Assembly: GCA_902729315.2 (NCBI GenBank)
Contig: LR746275.1
Span: 2,636,501-2,700,500 of the forward strand
Direction: 5' to 3'
Length of the DNA: 64,000 nt
From: Spirodela intermedia
Lineage: Eukaryota > Streptophyta > Magnoliopsida > Alismatales > Araceae
This document shows positions 25,801-39,480 of the stretch, piece after piece. Numbering within the stretch: the stretch's first letter is position 1; every line of letters begins with the position of its first letter. Both the position numbers and the translations under genes were made by a program. Under the pieces are notes generated by a model. That model ran no database searches. It had not been told where the DNA came from and was given only the letters and a program-made list of their open reading frames with translations.

Positions 25801-28110
25801 ACCTTTGAAGTCCTTGGGTCCCATGGTCACTATTAGCCAAGTGGTGGGCTTGGAGCGAGATGTGGGGTCGAGAAAGGTGGTGAAACACAAGTTGTAGAGG
25901 AATAATGGCTTTGATACAAAGTGTAACCCCAATCCTACATATTGAGGGAGAGAGGGTAATAAGGATGGTGTCTCCTTGTAACTAGGTTTTCACTAGAGAA
26001 GAAAGGGAAAAAAGGGAAGAAGACAACATACATAAGCCATAATTCAGGGTTTTGAGGCACCCCCACCTTACATAACCCATGCCCCCTTTTCCTCTTATCA
26101 AGTTGGTCATAGTGGGCCCATGTATGTTAGGCTTTGTTGCTTGTGTGTTAGGCCCAGTGACTTGACACAGCCACATCTTTATCTCAAAGGTCAACATATT
26201 GAACATAATTGAACTTCCCATTATCTTCTAATATATGACAATAATTAGCTATCTCCCCTATCTTTACCATATAGAGAGTCAACATTATCACTTTAAGTTT
26301 AATTAGGCTAGAAAAATTCCTTCTTTGATAAAAGATAGATAGCTAATAATGGAGGCCAAGGGATAGAGGCTACCTTCAATATCACTAATAAGGATTCATT
26401 ATCATGAGTTAATAATTATTTAATAATATTTTTAAATTTTAACTCATGATAAATAGATTTATACTTATGCTAAATTATGAAAATAGGTTTTTAATTAATT
26501 AATATAAATTTTAGTTAATTATGTGATTTGTTATAATTTTTATAATCATATTTTAAAGATAAAATAAAATATATAAAAAAAAGAAGGACCCACTAGCCAA
26601 CTAGGACATGACAACAAACTTAGAGGGTGCCGCCATGTCATAACCACAATTGGAGAAGCCACAAGCTAAGGGCTTGAGTGACTAAGAGACCCTCACATAG
26701 CACGTGTGCGTCACTATCTTTCTATGTCGCAAGGGGCTAACGGAGTATAGGGCAAAAAGTGGTCATACACACGTGTGTATGCAAGGGTGAATCATTTGAC
26801 CACTCCTCCCCCCAAGGGGTCATGGCCATTATGTTTTTGGGAGAGGGACATTGAAGATAAGAAGAAGTATTGATATATATTTGTCTCATATTTCAAAAAA
26901 TAGTCAATGTGGGGCTAAACCCATGCTTGCACTTGTCGATAGGGTTCACCCTCATATATTTTTATAACAAAAATACCTCTATATTAAGAAGAAAATGCCT
27001 CCATGGCATCATTGGATCAAGGGTATATGAATAATTCATTAACCCTCTCTCATATAGCTAAGCAACTAGCAAGGGTTTGAATCCCACTAGAGCCAAAATT
27101 CATATTTTTGTCTGATTAAATTATTAACTATATACTAAGTGCCAATCAATGATCAAGTTGTCAGAACCACTTGATCATCAGTTAAAATATCATTAACAAG
27201 ATTCATAGAGTGTCGTTACCAACTAATAAATGATTATGAATGAAAAGATCACAAATTCATCAATAAAACCATCTCTAATTGATTGATGAACGAGCCATCG
27301 TCGAAAAAAGGACAACCCATCAAGAGATAAGTTGCCACCTCTCTAGAATAAATCAAATGTGATACGAGCCTCCTCTTATTACACGGACTTAAAGAAGAAA
27401 CTCCTTAAAACATACCCTAACTCCACCCAACTCATTTTCACTAGGTGGCAATTGCTAGAGAGCCCATCGCTGTTAAACTTTCATTCCATCAAGTGATAGC
27501 CACTAAAGACACTTTATCGACCTATCTTGTCAATATATGGACCTTGTAAGAGAACATAGAGAATGCCCACGTCATGAATGCCTAAGGAGAGTTTTTGAGG
27601 CCATGGGCATCATACTAACATTTATTAGAATATTCAGAATTTCAATAATTAGTAACATGACGTTGAAATTATCTTTTTTATTTTAAACTAAATTATTTTT
27701 GAAATTAATGATATTTTACATAGTTTTTAAATTTTGAAACTCTTCTTTAGTGAATTATGATTCTTTTACTTTTACATATCTTAATTTGATCAATTAAATC
27801 ATCTATAATCATTTATGTAAGAATCACCAAATGAGATTTTATTTTTGTGTGAATTACATTCATTGGGGTGTTGATGTCATCATGGCATCATCACTCAAAT
27901 TTACTTATCTCTGAATATTTAAATATAATTACTCCTCATTACTTAGTTTAAAAAGTATTAAAATTTATATTCTTCAAAAAAATTATAAAATTTTACCTAA
28001 TATTATCTTACATTCTTGTGATCGACTTAGAAATTATTATTTTATAGTATTATAAATTTTGAATAATGTGATTTATTATATAATAATTAATTCACATCAA
28101 CCACCAATTG
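22870..28110. repeat. Array of long AT-rich repeats (three main copies)
   Basis: Four sub-blocks recur in the same order. Block A (tgagttaataatta...ctcatgataaatagactta) is at 22,873-23,050, 23,130-23,320 and 26,400-26,580. Block B (ctcaagtgactaagga...cacgtcac-aag, gtggtc-acac) is at 23,336-23,500, 24,319-24,440 and 26,585-26,790. Block C (atctctaattgatcgac, ccatcaagaga, gccacctctctaga) is at 23,800-24,060, 24,855-25,030 and 27,250-27,510. Block D (ttataaatttaaatt...gatttattatac) is at 24,130-24,320, 25,510-25,700 and 27,975-28,100. The first D runs straight into the second B, so part is a true tandem. No protein domain is seen, so these may be non-autonomous LTR-element parts. Confidence 0.75.
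25925..26390 (-). mobile_element. Possible LTR relic with PBS-like motif, between repeat copies
   Basis: At 25,908-25,921 the plus strand reads ggctttgatacaa, close to the reverse complement of the common tRNA-Met primer-binding site (ggctctgatacca). The roughly 460 bp to its right would then be a minus-strand 5' LTR, separating the second and third repeat copies. Terminal TG/CA and target duplications were not established. Confidence 0.3.
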
Positions 28111-31100
28111 AGTTACTTTTATTTTCCTTATTGTTATCAATTTAAGCTCTTCTACCTTCCTTTGGCCAGTCACTTCAACAACTTTGACTTGAGCTTTGAT
28201 CATCTTTCTCTCTACTAAATCAAAGAACAAGATCAATCATGTGGCATGAATGTAAACAAAGAAATTTATTCCTCGATTGATGTGATTAGCTACAATTCAA
28301 GCTACAATTTCTCTAGATCACCTCTTTCAAGCTAAGAAAGAAGTATATCGAGTCTCTAAATGGTTGGTCAATAGGGCTTAAAAAAAGGTTTAGAGATTTA
28401 TAGTAAAATATAACATTATGAAAGACTAGTTTCTCTTGGACTCAGAGGATGGTATCTGAAGAAGACTCTTCAACATGGCAGCATAAAGTACTTTGCTAGG
28501 AGATTTATCAACTAAGATGCTCCTCACCTAAAACATGGGCTAGATTCATCAAAGAGGTTGATAAAATGTAATATTTCTCACCTAATTAAAATCACAAAAC
28601 TTTAAATTATTGAGCTATAGTATCTTAAGAGAAAATGAGCTATCCTCACTAAAACAAGAGATTGTGGTGATGGGATCTATTTCATGGTTCAAATTATCCC
28701 ATCTTCTATTTATTTTATTTTCATAGAAGTCTAGGGAAACAGACGAATGCAAATATAAACAACTAGTTCACATTAGGCCAAAATGGAAATAAAAGTATTA
28801 ATTACATGAATATCTAAATGATCAACATGCTAGGTAAGAAAGAAGAAGGGATTCATTATCCACTATTTTTTGAAAAAAAATCCAAAGTCTATATACCTTC
28901 TGAAGATAATTATGAGAATGAGTCAAATTTAATATAAAACATTATTAGAGAAATGAGGTCAATGGCATATAACAATGGGATTAACTAACCTATGGGTGAA
29001 GTTTGGATGTATCTAATACAACCCCAACATAATTTATTTGAATAAGGGACAAAAAGAGTCAAACATAGAATAGTATAGAGGTTCTTAACAATGTACAATA
29101 TAATTAAAGACAAAAATATGGTTCTAAATGGAGGGATGGGGATATGGAGCTTTTTAAGTGTTTAGGGGAGAGACGTAGCATGTCAAAAGCTTCCAAACAA
29201 CTTGGATTCCTACAAGACCTTGATTTATCACTCTATATTATATTTTCCTACAAAAAAAAACATTTTTTTTCTTCTTGTTTCCTTCATTGCTATATAGGGT
29301 CATATCATGGGTATCAAAAGTTACGTATTGGAGATCATGGAACCTGGTCCCAATGACACTTTTCTAAACCACTTGGAGTCAATGATCAAGGGCATCAAGG
29401 ACAAGATGAAGAAGTCAAGGGAGGACATGGCTAGTATGTTGGACAAGGTATTTCCATGTCTTGATAGAATATAGGACCATCTGATAGGAGTGTAGGAATG
29501 AGTCTTTATCCCATAACATCAGAAAGATGGGAAAGCCATACTCCATATGAAATAAAGCTATGAAAAATAATGTCTCAAGTGTAGTAAAGCAAGGAAATGT
29601 ATATAAATTTTACCAAAAATAGGAAATAATAGATTTTTATGTTATCAATAAATGAACTGAAGTTCAGTGAGGGTGGCTTCAATTGAAGTCAAATTCAAGG
29701 GAAAAATTTCAAATGGATATTTGTTCAGCTGTCCTTCAAGCTTTTATGAGACATTTAATATGTTGTATAAAATTTCAAGATAGGAGGACAGATATGGCTT
29801 CTTAATAAGAGAGTATCACTATATGAGTTTATTATCCATAAAAACTCGTTACAAAATTCAATTGATTAAATGAAAAGGTACAAGAAATAATAAAATCTGA
29901 TATGGAACTTCAAAGAGTTGAATCTATGAAAATTCATAATCTATTTCAGCAACTAAAGTTTTCAATGCTTGACGGAAAGCTAGATGTTCCCTTGTTTAAT
30001 TCTAAAGGAAAAATCTACATTTTAATCTCAAGTTCCAATCAGATAATTTTAAAAATCATCATATTCTGTCCATGACTTTGGAGCTGAAACTTTAAAGGTA
30101 CTAAAGAGGAAGGATCTACCCCACTGTTTATTACTAATGAAGCTCCAGCATCCTGAATATCCCAATAGCTAGAGCTCAGTGAAGAAAGTGTCATAGCTAT
30201 TTTATCCACTAATTAAATACTTTACCATTTTGAGTGAGAACTAGGCCAATTAAATGTTTCCCACTACCAAGCAAAAGACAATGAAAACATCTTAAACTAT
30301 AAGAAGTTATCCAATAGAAAACATAGAAATAATTTGCCAAATTCAAGTGGCAACAAATGAATGAGTTGATATGAGTATATTGACAAAATTGATTTGTGAT
30401 GTAGTTATCATCACAAGAAAACAACATTCAGTTGATATTATGTTAAGTCATTATCTATTGGTTATGTGGAGAGTGAAAAGCTTGTAGTATCTTCACTTGT
30501 TTCCTTACTAACTTCAATATGAAATTCTAAATATTATAATATTTTAATAAAAAAATTGTAGTACCATCTTTTGAACATATTACCAATGACTGTCATAAGT
30601 AATCTCAAAAACAAGACTTGTTTGTTTTTTTTTTATAATTAACTTGATTGGAATATAGATGGTGTAAGTGGAATGCTAATCTTTAGTATATGTAATGTCA
30701 AAAATTCTTAAGGAAATATTGTTGACTCACAACTTTTTCTTATATTGAACATCTCATTACATATTCAAAAAGTACATGGTAAAGCATTCTAGGGCATTTA
30801 TCTTCAAGTCAACCCAAGGTTCGAGTACATTTCTAGTACAGATTTTATTTTAAGCAAAGAAATTTTAGCAGTCCCATCTTTAAAACATATGTTATTACCC
30901 ATAATCTACTTATCCTTTGTTTTTGTGATATCATCTTTCTTCACTCAAGCTTTTTACTATAAAACATGAAGCACATATAGCATAATCATGTATAACATAG
31001 TTATATAGTAATACATATTTAACTTCTTTCATCTTTACGTGTCTTTAGCATGCAAGATGTTAGTCTCTAATTAGTCATTGGACTGAATTAATGATGAGAA

Positions 31101-31739
31101 AATAAGAATATATAGATCATCTTCCCCGTATTTAATCTCAAAATTGCAAAGTTGTGAGATCAATTTTTTCAACTAAAGCTATATAAAATGTTTCTAGAAA
31201 TATAACTTATTTTAAGATAATTTTAAATACATAATACTTTTTCTTTTTAAAATAATTTAGAGCAATATATACAGTTCTATAGCATCAATTGGACAACTGA
31301 ACTGAATTCACTTCTTTGAAATCTAACTCATTCCTATAAAGAGTTTTGTGAAGTCCTTGTCATATATAGGGATCATCTTTGCTGTCTTTTTTCCATAAAT
31401 GAAAGTGTAATCTTCTATCAAATTATGCAACTAGAAAATTACGCATTTATGCAATTACAATACGAAACTTTACAAGGTTTTACTAACTTGGGTGTGATAC
31501 AAAAATGTTATGAAATGGAATCAAACTGATATAAAGACCAACTAATAAAGTTGGATTACAAACTTATTAGCTTCTATAATCAACAAGTGTCCAAAATATC
31601 AAAGACATTAAACAAAAATGGCAAGATTATATATAACTAAAAAGGTAATCACTAATGAGTGATGCACCAAGGTGTTTGGGGTTTGAAGAGACCCTCCTAC
31701 AACTGCTAAGAAAGCTAGAATGATTTATTTGGTCAATCG
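28111..31739. other. Gene-poor DNA with a weak gag-start-like stretch at 29.3-29.5 kb
   Basis: No real gene is seen. Near 29,305 tgggtatcaaaag resembles a decayed primer-binding site. Just after it (about 29,340-29,460) the plus strand reads GPNDTFLNHLESMIKGIKDK and KKSREDMASMLDK, which has the look of a retroelement gag N-terminus. The rest is AT-rich and unremarkable. Confidence 0.35.
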
Positions 31740-32420
31740 TCGTCTTCTTTCACTGAACTCATAAACTTCTTTTATAAACCTTCTCCCTCTCTCTAGTTTT
31801 TCATCACTAATAATTGGAAGCACATTTTAGTCCACGTCCACAGACCCTTCCTCTGACCTCCCCCAAGTGTCATGTCTTTGATTTAGCATTGGATCAGATT
31901 AGGCCCAACTTATTTATAGATTTTCATTAAACAAATCAGAAAAAAGAATTCCATCTATTCCCCACCCCTCAACTTCACAATATAATAATAATAATAATAA
32001 TAATAATATTTTAAAAAGAGATAAATGCACTTTAATACCTTAAATTGAAGTAATAATGAAAAAAAAGTCATAAACTCGGAGTGGCACACAAGTTTTAATA
32101 GCCTTAAAGTTGCAAGCTTGGGCCCTGCCAGGGCGTTGTGGGGTAGATCTGTAATCCCACACCAAAAGGAGTACAAATACAAATAACATATCAAGAGTGG
32201 TAATTGAGTTATACCTACCGGGCGGAGTTCCCGCCAAGGGTTTAAACACTCCTCTCTCTATCTGTATTTGCCGCCCTTCTCCCCCATCCACCCATCCCTG
32301 CATCCCTCTTGCCTCATTCTTCTTCAGCCTTCTTCTCCACCCCTCCTTCCCTTCAGATCCCATTTACCATAGAAGAGAGAAGAGAGTATCTGATCATTCA
32401 TGAGCCACCGTTAATTAAGA
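31740..32420 (+). repeat. Block copy 2: upstream region of a MED26-like gene
   Basis: It parallels 12,350-13,066 from about 31,740 on (ttctccctctctctagt, ggcccaacttatttatagat, tattccccacccctcaactt, gccaagggtttaaacac). A (TAA)n microsatellite at 31,981-32,007 expands a site that reads tataataatgttat in copy 1. The CT-rich leader runs to the ATG at 32,421. Confidence 0.75.
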
Positions 32421-33380
32421 ATGGCGGAGGAGATCCATGAGCTGGACTATTGGAGGAAGTTCTTCCGCTGCGCCACCCCGGATATCTTTCATGTGATCTA
32501 CCAGGCGATCCGAGTGGCTGCAGCGGACTCCCCCGCAGAGTTTCGTCACCGTAGGGATCGCATCGCCGAGGTGCTCTTCTCGCCTCACCCACCGGAGCGA
32601 GACGAACCCACAAGGAAGGGGGTCCCCGAGAAGAGAATAAATCTGGATTTCATCGGCCGGGAGAAGCAGAGCAGTGCTGGTAGCAGCGGCGTCACCCCCG
32701 AGGCTGGAGAGGCAGTGATAGACCAGATCAAAAAGGAGACATGGAGCCAGATCGTGAACGAGATCTCGAAGACTACGGAGAGCCTGGTACAGGGCAAAGC
32801 TCTTATGGTTCGACTCTTGAATCTTTTCCACTTCTTCGAGTTTCGATTCAATAGCTTCTTCGTTCACTGGACGTCCTTTTCGTAATTCGCTTTCGACGTA
32901 GAGGGGGAAGAAGGGTGCCCGCAAGGATCCTTCCGTGCGCAAGGAGGAACCGAAGCCAGAGAAAATAAGCCCACCACTACAGGCCATGATGAAGGAATCA
33001 GTAGGTCACCTCACCTACAACAGCTCCGAAAAGCCATCCCCTTCCTCTCTTTCCCTGCATTCTCATATTCACCCCCCCGCTGTGGATCATTCTATGTGTA
33101 GAGGATCGACTACGCCGACAACATGACGATTCAAGCGAAAATCGAAGCTTCCAAGAGGAAGCTCCGTGATGGTTACGAAAAAGCCGACAACGGTGAGTAA
33201 ATTTCTAGTTTCTGAAGTATAATAAGAACCCGCTTTTATTTTTTATTGAGTCCGCGATGGGGCGCTAACTGGTTTTTCTCCGGGAGTGTAGTGAAGAAGA
33301 TGAGGACGATACGAGTCATGCCACTGCAGGACGCACCCAAACCGGGGCCCGATCCCAAGAGACCGTGGCGCTGGCATTAA
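32421..33380 (+). pseudogene. MED26: MED26-like gene missing its centre (copy 2)
   Basis: MED26 proteins are Mediator subunits that contact elongation factors through a central TFIIS N-terminal (LW) domain. The first exon (ATG 32,421) encodes LDYWRKFF, TPDIFHVIYQAIRVAA and EFRHRRDRIAEVLFS, the N-terminal signature of plant MED26b-type proteins, then an acidic stretch to about residue 125. After about 32,790 homology stops and the frame ends at 32,885 without the TFIIS-N domain. The last two family exons are intact: 33,102-33,192 (QAKIEASKRKLRDGYEKA) and 33,292-33,380 (KKMRTIRVM, PKPGPDPKRPWRWH, stop). Their splice sites and phases fit. The central exons are therefore deleted. A truncated transcript is possible, but Mediator function is unlikely. 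Confidence 0.8.
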
Positions 33381-33796
33381 GCAGCTTAACGTCCATTGAC
33401 TTCCACGATCGAAGCTCATCCTTTTTCTCTGGCTCGGCGTCTCGAATTTCCAGAATGTTTATATCAGAGAAGGAGACGATTGTTGTCTCATCTCATGTTG
33501 TGGTGGTTTGATCCATCGCTCTGGTCGTCGATTAGTCCAAGTAAAGTTTTCTGTGAACCTTTGGGGGGAGTGAAAATGCAGAAATTTTGCCTTCTCTGCT
33601 CCTCATCGGTAGATCTTTTTATGCTGTGGGGATTTCGTTCATGAATCGGTGATGGGTCAACAGAGGCAGCGAACAACGCCGTGGGTTTCTCAGAGGCACG
33701 TCCACACCGTCCGTGAAGAAGGAAGGGGAGCAGGGGATTGATACCCACCCTTATGGACCACGGTTGATAGATAGAAACATGTCAACCATGTAGTGA
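33381..33796. repeat. Shared 3' flank of MED26-like copies 2 and 3
   Basis: The stretch 33,381-33,530 (gtctcgaatttccagaatgt, gagaaggagacgattgttg, tctcatctcatg) reappears at 36,395-36,525. The single core unit of the 13.1-14.1 kb array follows at 33,544-33,650. A cacgtccacacc / gaagaaggaagggg tract leading into tubulin 3' sequence reappears at 36,695-36,740. Confidence 0.75.
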
Positions 33797-34152
33797 GTGG
33801 TGTGTGGGATTAGGGGGCGCCTCGTGGTCGGCGCCTGCTTCCTCGTCCTCGTCGTAGTCGCCGTCGTCTTCGGCGGAGGCGTCCTGGTACTGCTGGTACT
33901 CGGAGACCAGGTCGTTCATGGTGCTCTCGGCCTCTGTGAGCTCCATCTCGTCCAAGGTCAATACAACTCGAATCGAACAGAAATCTGGGAAAAGAGCATG
34001 AACCATCTATTGCTTAATGATCTAAACATAATATAGATAAACTTTATCGCAGGTAATATATAGAGCTTTCGGCTTCCTCTCTGAGAACACAATGAACAAG
34101 AGAGTGAATGAGTTCTGCACCCTCGGTGTAATCCCCCTCTGCCCAGCTGTTT
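33797..34152 (-). pseudogene. Beta-tubulin pseudogene 2 (two scraps)
   Basis: Minus-strand 33,955-33,797 matches the very end of tubulin exon 3 ([24 protein letters not shown], acidic tail). A frame-consistent tail replaces the normal HEEP stop. It then joins directly to intron-1-like sequence (cgaacagaaat, tctgggaaaagagcatgaacc) and to a piece of exon 1 at about 34,060-34,150 ([13 protein letters not shown]-like). Exon 2, most of exon 3 and the start of exon 1 are missing. Confidence 0.85.
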
Positions 34153-34744
34153 CACCAATTACCTGAAACGAATCAAGATTCAAACATGGAAGGTTACATG
34201 GATCCTCATCTAGAAGACCAATAACCAGGAAATACTCCATTAAAGATAACTTCTAATGAAATGTATAAATTTTTATTGTTCTAATTATAGAGAAAATAAA
34301 ATGTTGTTTGTAATAGTTTTGTTGCTAATTTTTATTTTTCTTTAAATCAATATTAAATGATCTTTCTGAGCAATGTCTAGAGATTGCCCATGATAGCTCA
34401 AGTATCCCAGGGCAGCAGAAATGTCTCTTGTCAATCGATCAATGCAGCAGACATGTCACAGTAAACTATAGAAATTCCTGTTGACTTTCAGAGCTTCAAA
34501 CTGCTCCTTCCGTAGAGTGTCCATATTACTTGCAGTATAAATTAAAATACAGTAATCTGTTTGTCTGATTGAAGTTATGAGTGTAATTGGCATCAAAACA
34601 CTCGACATGTGCCAGAGAGGGACGGAGAGATTAGCTGATACTTGCAAGACCACTACTGGGCCATAACATTCGATGGGCCACTCAACCCGGCCCAAAAATT
34701 CCTGAACTATGCTCCACCACTCAACTCGGCCCGATTCCTGAACC
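34153..34744 (-). pseudogene. ECM29 5'-region relic
   Basis: Three pieces are collinear with the ECM29 gene at 0.9-4.1 kb. Piece 34,153-34,260 matches the exon 4 acceptor and intron 3 (acctgaaacgaa-caagattcaaacatg). Piece 34,310-34,580 matches intron 2 at about 1,825-2,140. Piece 34,590-34,720 matches intron 1 near 3,690 (gcatcaaaacac, acatgt, cagagagg) fused to the promoter at 4,010-4,095 (actgggccataa, gggccactcaacc). Exons 1 and 2 are gone. Both site II motifs survive. Confidence 0.85.
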
Positions 34745-35123
34745 CGGCCCAAAAAAACAGCCGATGTTTTTGTCCTCGACGGAGCGGCGTTGAGGGGTAG
34801 ATCTGAAACCACACGTGCCCATAGGAGTACAAATAAGAATAACAATTCAATTGTGGTAATTGAGTTATACCTACCAGATGGGTTCGCGCCAAGGGTTTAA
34901 ACACTCCGCTCTCTACCTGCATTTCCCGCCGTCCACCCACAATTCTCCTCTTCTCTTCTCTTCTTCTTCCTCTTCGTCCCTCCTTACCTCATCTTTCTCT
35001 TGCTCCTGACAGATTTCTCCACCTGCTTCACCTCTCTTCTCCGCCTCTCTTTCCCTTCCGAGCTCATTATCCCCGGAAGGGTGAAGGGTTTTGGATCGTC
35101 AGCTGTGAACCCGCCTGTTCAGA
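34745..35123 (+). repeat. Block copy 3: upstream region of a MED26-like gene
   Basis: It continues straight from the ECM29 relic into ttgaggggtagatctgaaac, gccaagggtttaaacact and the CT-rich leader seen in copies 1 and 2, ending at the ATG at 35,124. Here the ECM29 promoter and MED26 upstream region remain contiguous. This shows that they once formed a head-to-head gene pair. Confidence 0.8.
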
Positions 35124-36387
35124 ATGGCGGAAGAGACCCATCAGCCGGACCACGGCGGGATGTTCTTCCGCTGCGACAACCCGGATATCTTCCAAGTGTT
35201 CAACGAGACAATCCGGGCGGCTGCAGTGCTCTCCCCTGCAGAGCTCTGTCGCCGCAGGAATCGCATCGCCGAGATGATCTTCTCGCCTCACCCGCGGCAA
35301 TGCTCGAGATGCGACGAACCCTCAAGGAAGGGGCGGCCCGAGAAGAGAGTGGATCTGGATTTCGTCGGCAGGGAGAAGGAGAGCAAGGCCGGCAGCGAGA
35401 TAAAGGAGATGAGTACGATTCAGGTCATGGCCCAGAAGGACGCACCAAAGCTGGGGTTTGATCATAGTGGACCTGACGCATTCTTAGGGTTGTGGCCCGA
35501 TTCCTGCCGCAGAGCACGCACCTCCAAAGGCCGTCGACGTCGTTATCCAAGCATCATCGACATCAATGGCTTCTCGGCAGCAAGATCCCATGGCGGAGCT
35601 CTCTTTGCAACTCGATCACCTCAACAGAGAAAGAAGAAGAAGAAGAAGGAGAGGAAGACAAAAAGAGATGGATGTTAGTTAAAACACCACCTCCACAATG
35701 GATACGAGAAAGCCATCAACGATGAGTCCATTTTCTGTAAATATTTAGAGAAGAAAAATCGCAGAAATTTCGTCTTCTCTTCTCCCCACGAATAGGTCCA
35801 CCCGCCACACGACATTAGGGTCTTTGGTGACTGGCTAATCGTTAACAGTGAAAGGCTTCGACGCCGTCACTGGCTCAACAGTGAGGCAGCTAGTTACACC
35901 ATGGTTTAGCAGAAGCACATCGACACCATCCGAGAAGGAGGGGACAGTGGTGGGGGATTGAAAACCACAGGGTTCGTAGTCATACACGCCGTATATTGGA
36001 GGAAGCTAGGGGTAGGCACTGAAAGCCTGCAATAGCTCCGAAAAGCCATCCCCTTCCCCTCTTTCCCTGCATTCTCATATTCTTCGCCCCTACGTATCAT
36101 TCTATGTGCAGAGGATCGACTACGCCGACAACATGGCGATTCAAGCGAAGATCGAAGATTCCAAGCGGAAGCTCCGTGATGGTTATGAAAAAGACGGAAA
36201 CAGTGAGTAAATTTCTAGTTTATGTAGTAATATAAGAACCCGCTTCTATTTTTGGAGTCGGCGACGGGGCGTTAACTGGTTTTTCTCGGGGAGTGCAGTG
36301 AAGAAGATGAGGACCGTACAAGTCATGACGCCGCAGGACGCACCCAAATCAGGGCCCGACCCCAGGAGATCACGGCGCTGGTGTTAA
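35124..36387 (+). pseudogene. MED26: MED26-like gene, rearranged (copy 3)
   Basis: The ATG at 35,124 opens 184 codons. The N-terminus resembles MED26b (FFRCDNPDIFQVF, ELCRRRNRIAEMIFS, and a CSRCD motif that copy 2 lacks). At about residue 92, after REKESKAGSE, the frame continues directly into a copy of the family's last exon (MSTIQVMAQKDAPK), then into unrelated Arg/Lys-rich sequence ending at 35,678. A second, separate pair of terminal exons lies at 36,112-36,202 and 36,299-36,387 with good splice signals (KRKLRDGYEK, KKMRTVQVM, stop TAA). The central TFIIS-N domain is absent. The first tryptophan-containing helix (LDYWRKFF in copy 2) is altered here to QPDHGGMFF. Probably nonfunctional, but the 184-codon frame could be translated. 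Confidence 0.75.
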
Positions 36388-38630
<2,243 letters not shown>

Positions 38631-38636
38631 CTTAAC

Positions 38637-39480
38637 CTGATAACAGAAATAGGCAGAAGAGCATAAATCAGAACAGAGGATATCCCGCTTTCCCAGAATT
38701 CTGGGGAAAAAAATTCGTCGTCATGGTGGGCCCCCATTCTAGGAGAAAAAATACTAGTCAAAACCAACAAAAACAAAGCGGCCCTTGATGACATAAACAA
38801 ACTCCACGACATGTATCGTAGAAGTTCTGGTGAGACTTCCAAGTAAAATAAGAGCATGGACTTTTTTAATGGGGTTAATAATAAATGCAGTCGGAGTATG
38901 ACAACGAAGCCTACTCCGGCGATGATGCGGAGATCTGCACTCGAAACAGCCACACCACATTTTCGGCATAAGATCGGAATTCAAGTAACTTACAAACATA
39001 AGAAGAGAAAACCAAGCGACAGCATACAGAAAACAGAATCCAGCATTGCGTCGAATATAAAGTCATCTGAGAACCTAAAGGTTACGCACAATGAGCTATA
39101 AGAACAGATCCAAGATCTAGAGAACAGAAAGGGGACTGCGATATATGCTTTCAGCTTTCGGCCGGACCAGCGAGTCCAGAGAGCTTCCGGCGAGAAATGT
39201 AGGAGAACATAGGCTTCGCATGACCTTACCGGCGAGATCTGGAAATCGGCGACTTCCCGCGAGGATGGCCGGAGATCTGCGAGATGAACCTGGCCTGCAC
39301 GGCTGAGAGAAAGGGTGGAGGTCGCCGATGGCGGAAGATGGACTGTGAGGGGGCTGGGGAACCGAAGTGGAGTTTTAATAGGAGGTCAGAGGTGGGCTGG
39401 AAGGAGACCGCCGTAAGATCCGACGGCCGACAATGTATAATCTCCGCGGCGATTCTGTCGGATAGTCCAATCGGACGGTC
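38637..39480 (-). promoter_or_regulatory. Tubulin 5' leader intron and promoter
   Basis: A leader intron is likely. The donor reads CG-GTAAGGTC at 39,229 and the acceptor TTATCAG ends at 38,637, just 6 nt before the ATG. Leader introns are common in plant tubulin genes. Upstream, minus-strand CTATTAAAAC near 39,372-39,382 is a TATA-like box. The extent of the first exon is an estimate. Confidence 0.5.

Noticed and set aside
22870-28110. CRISPR-like array
   Set aside because: Repeats are long, diverged and AT-rich without uniform short repeats or spacers, in a plant nuclear context.
29144-29356. A 70-codon plus-strand frame
   Set aside because: No homology, AT-rich, ends in the gag-start-like relic; likely chance.
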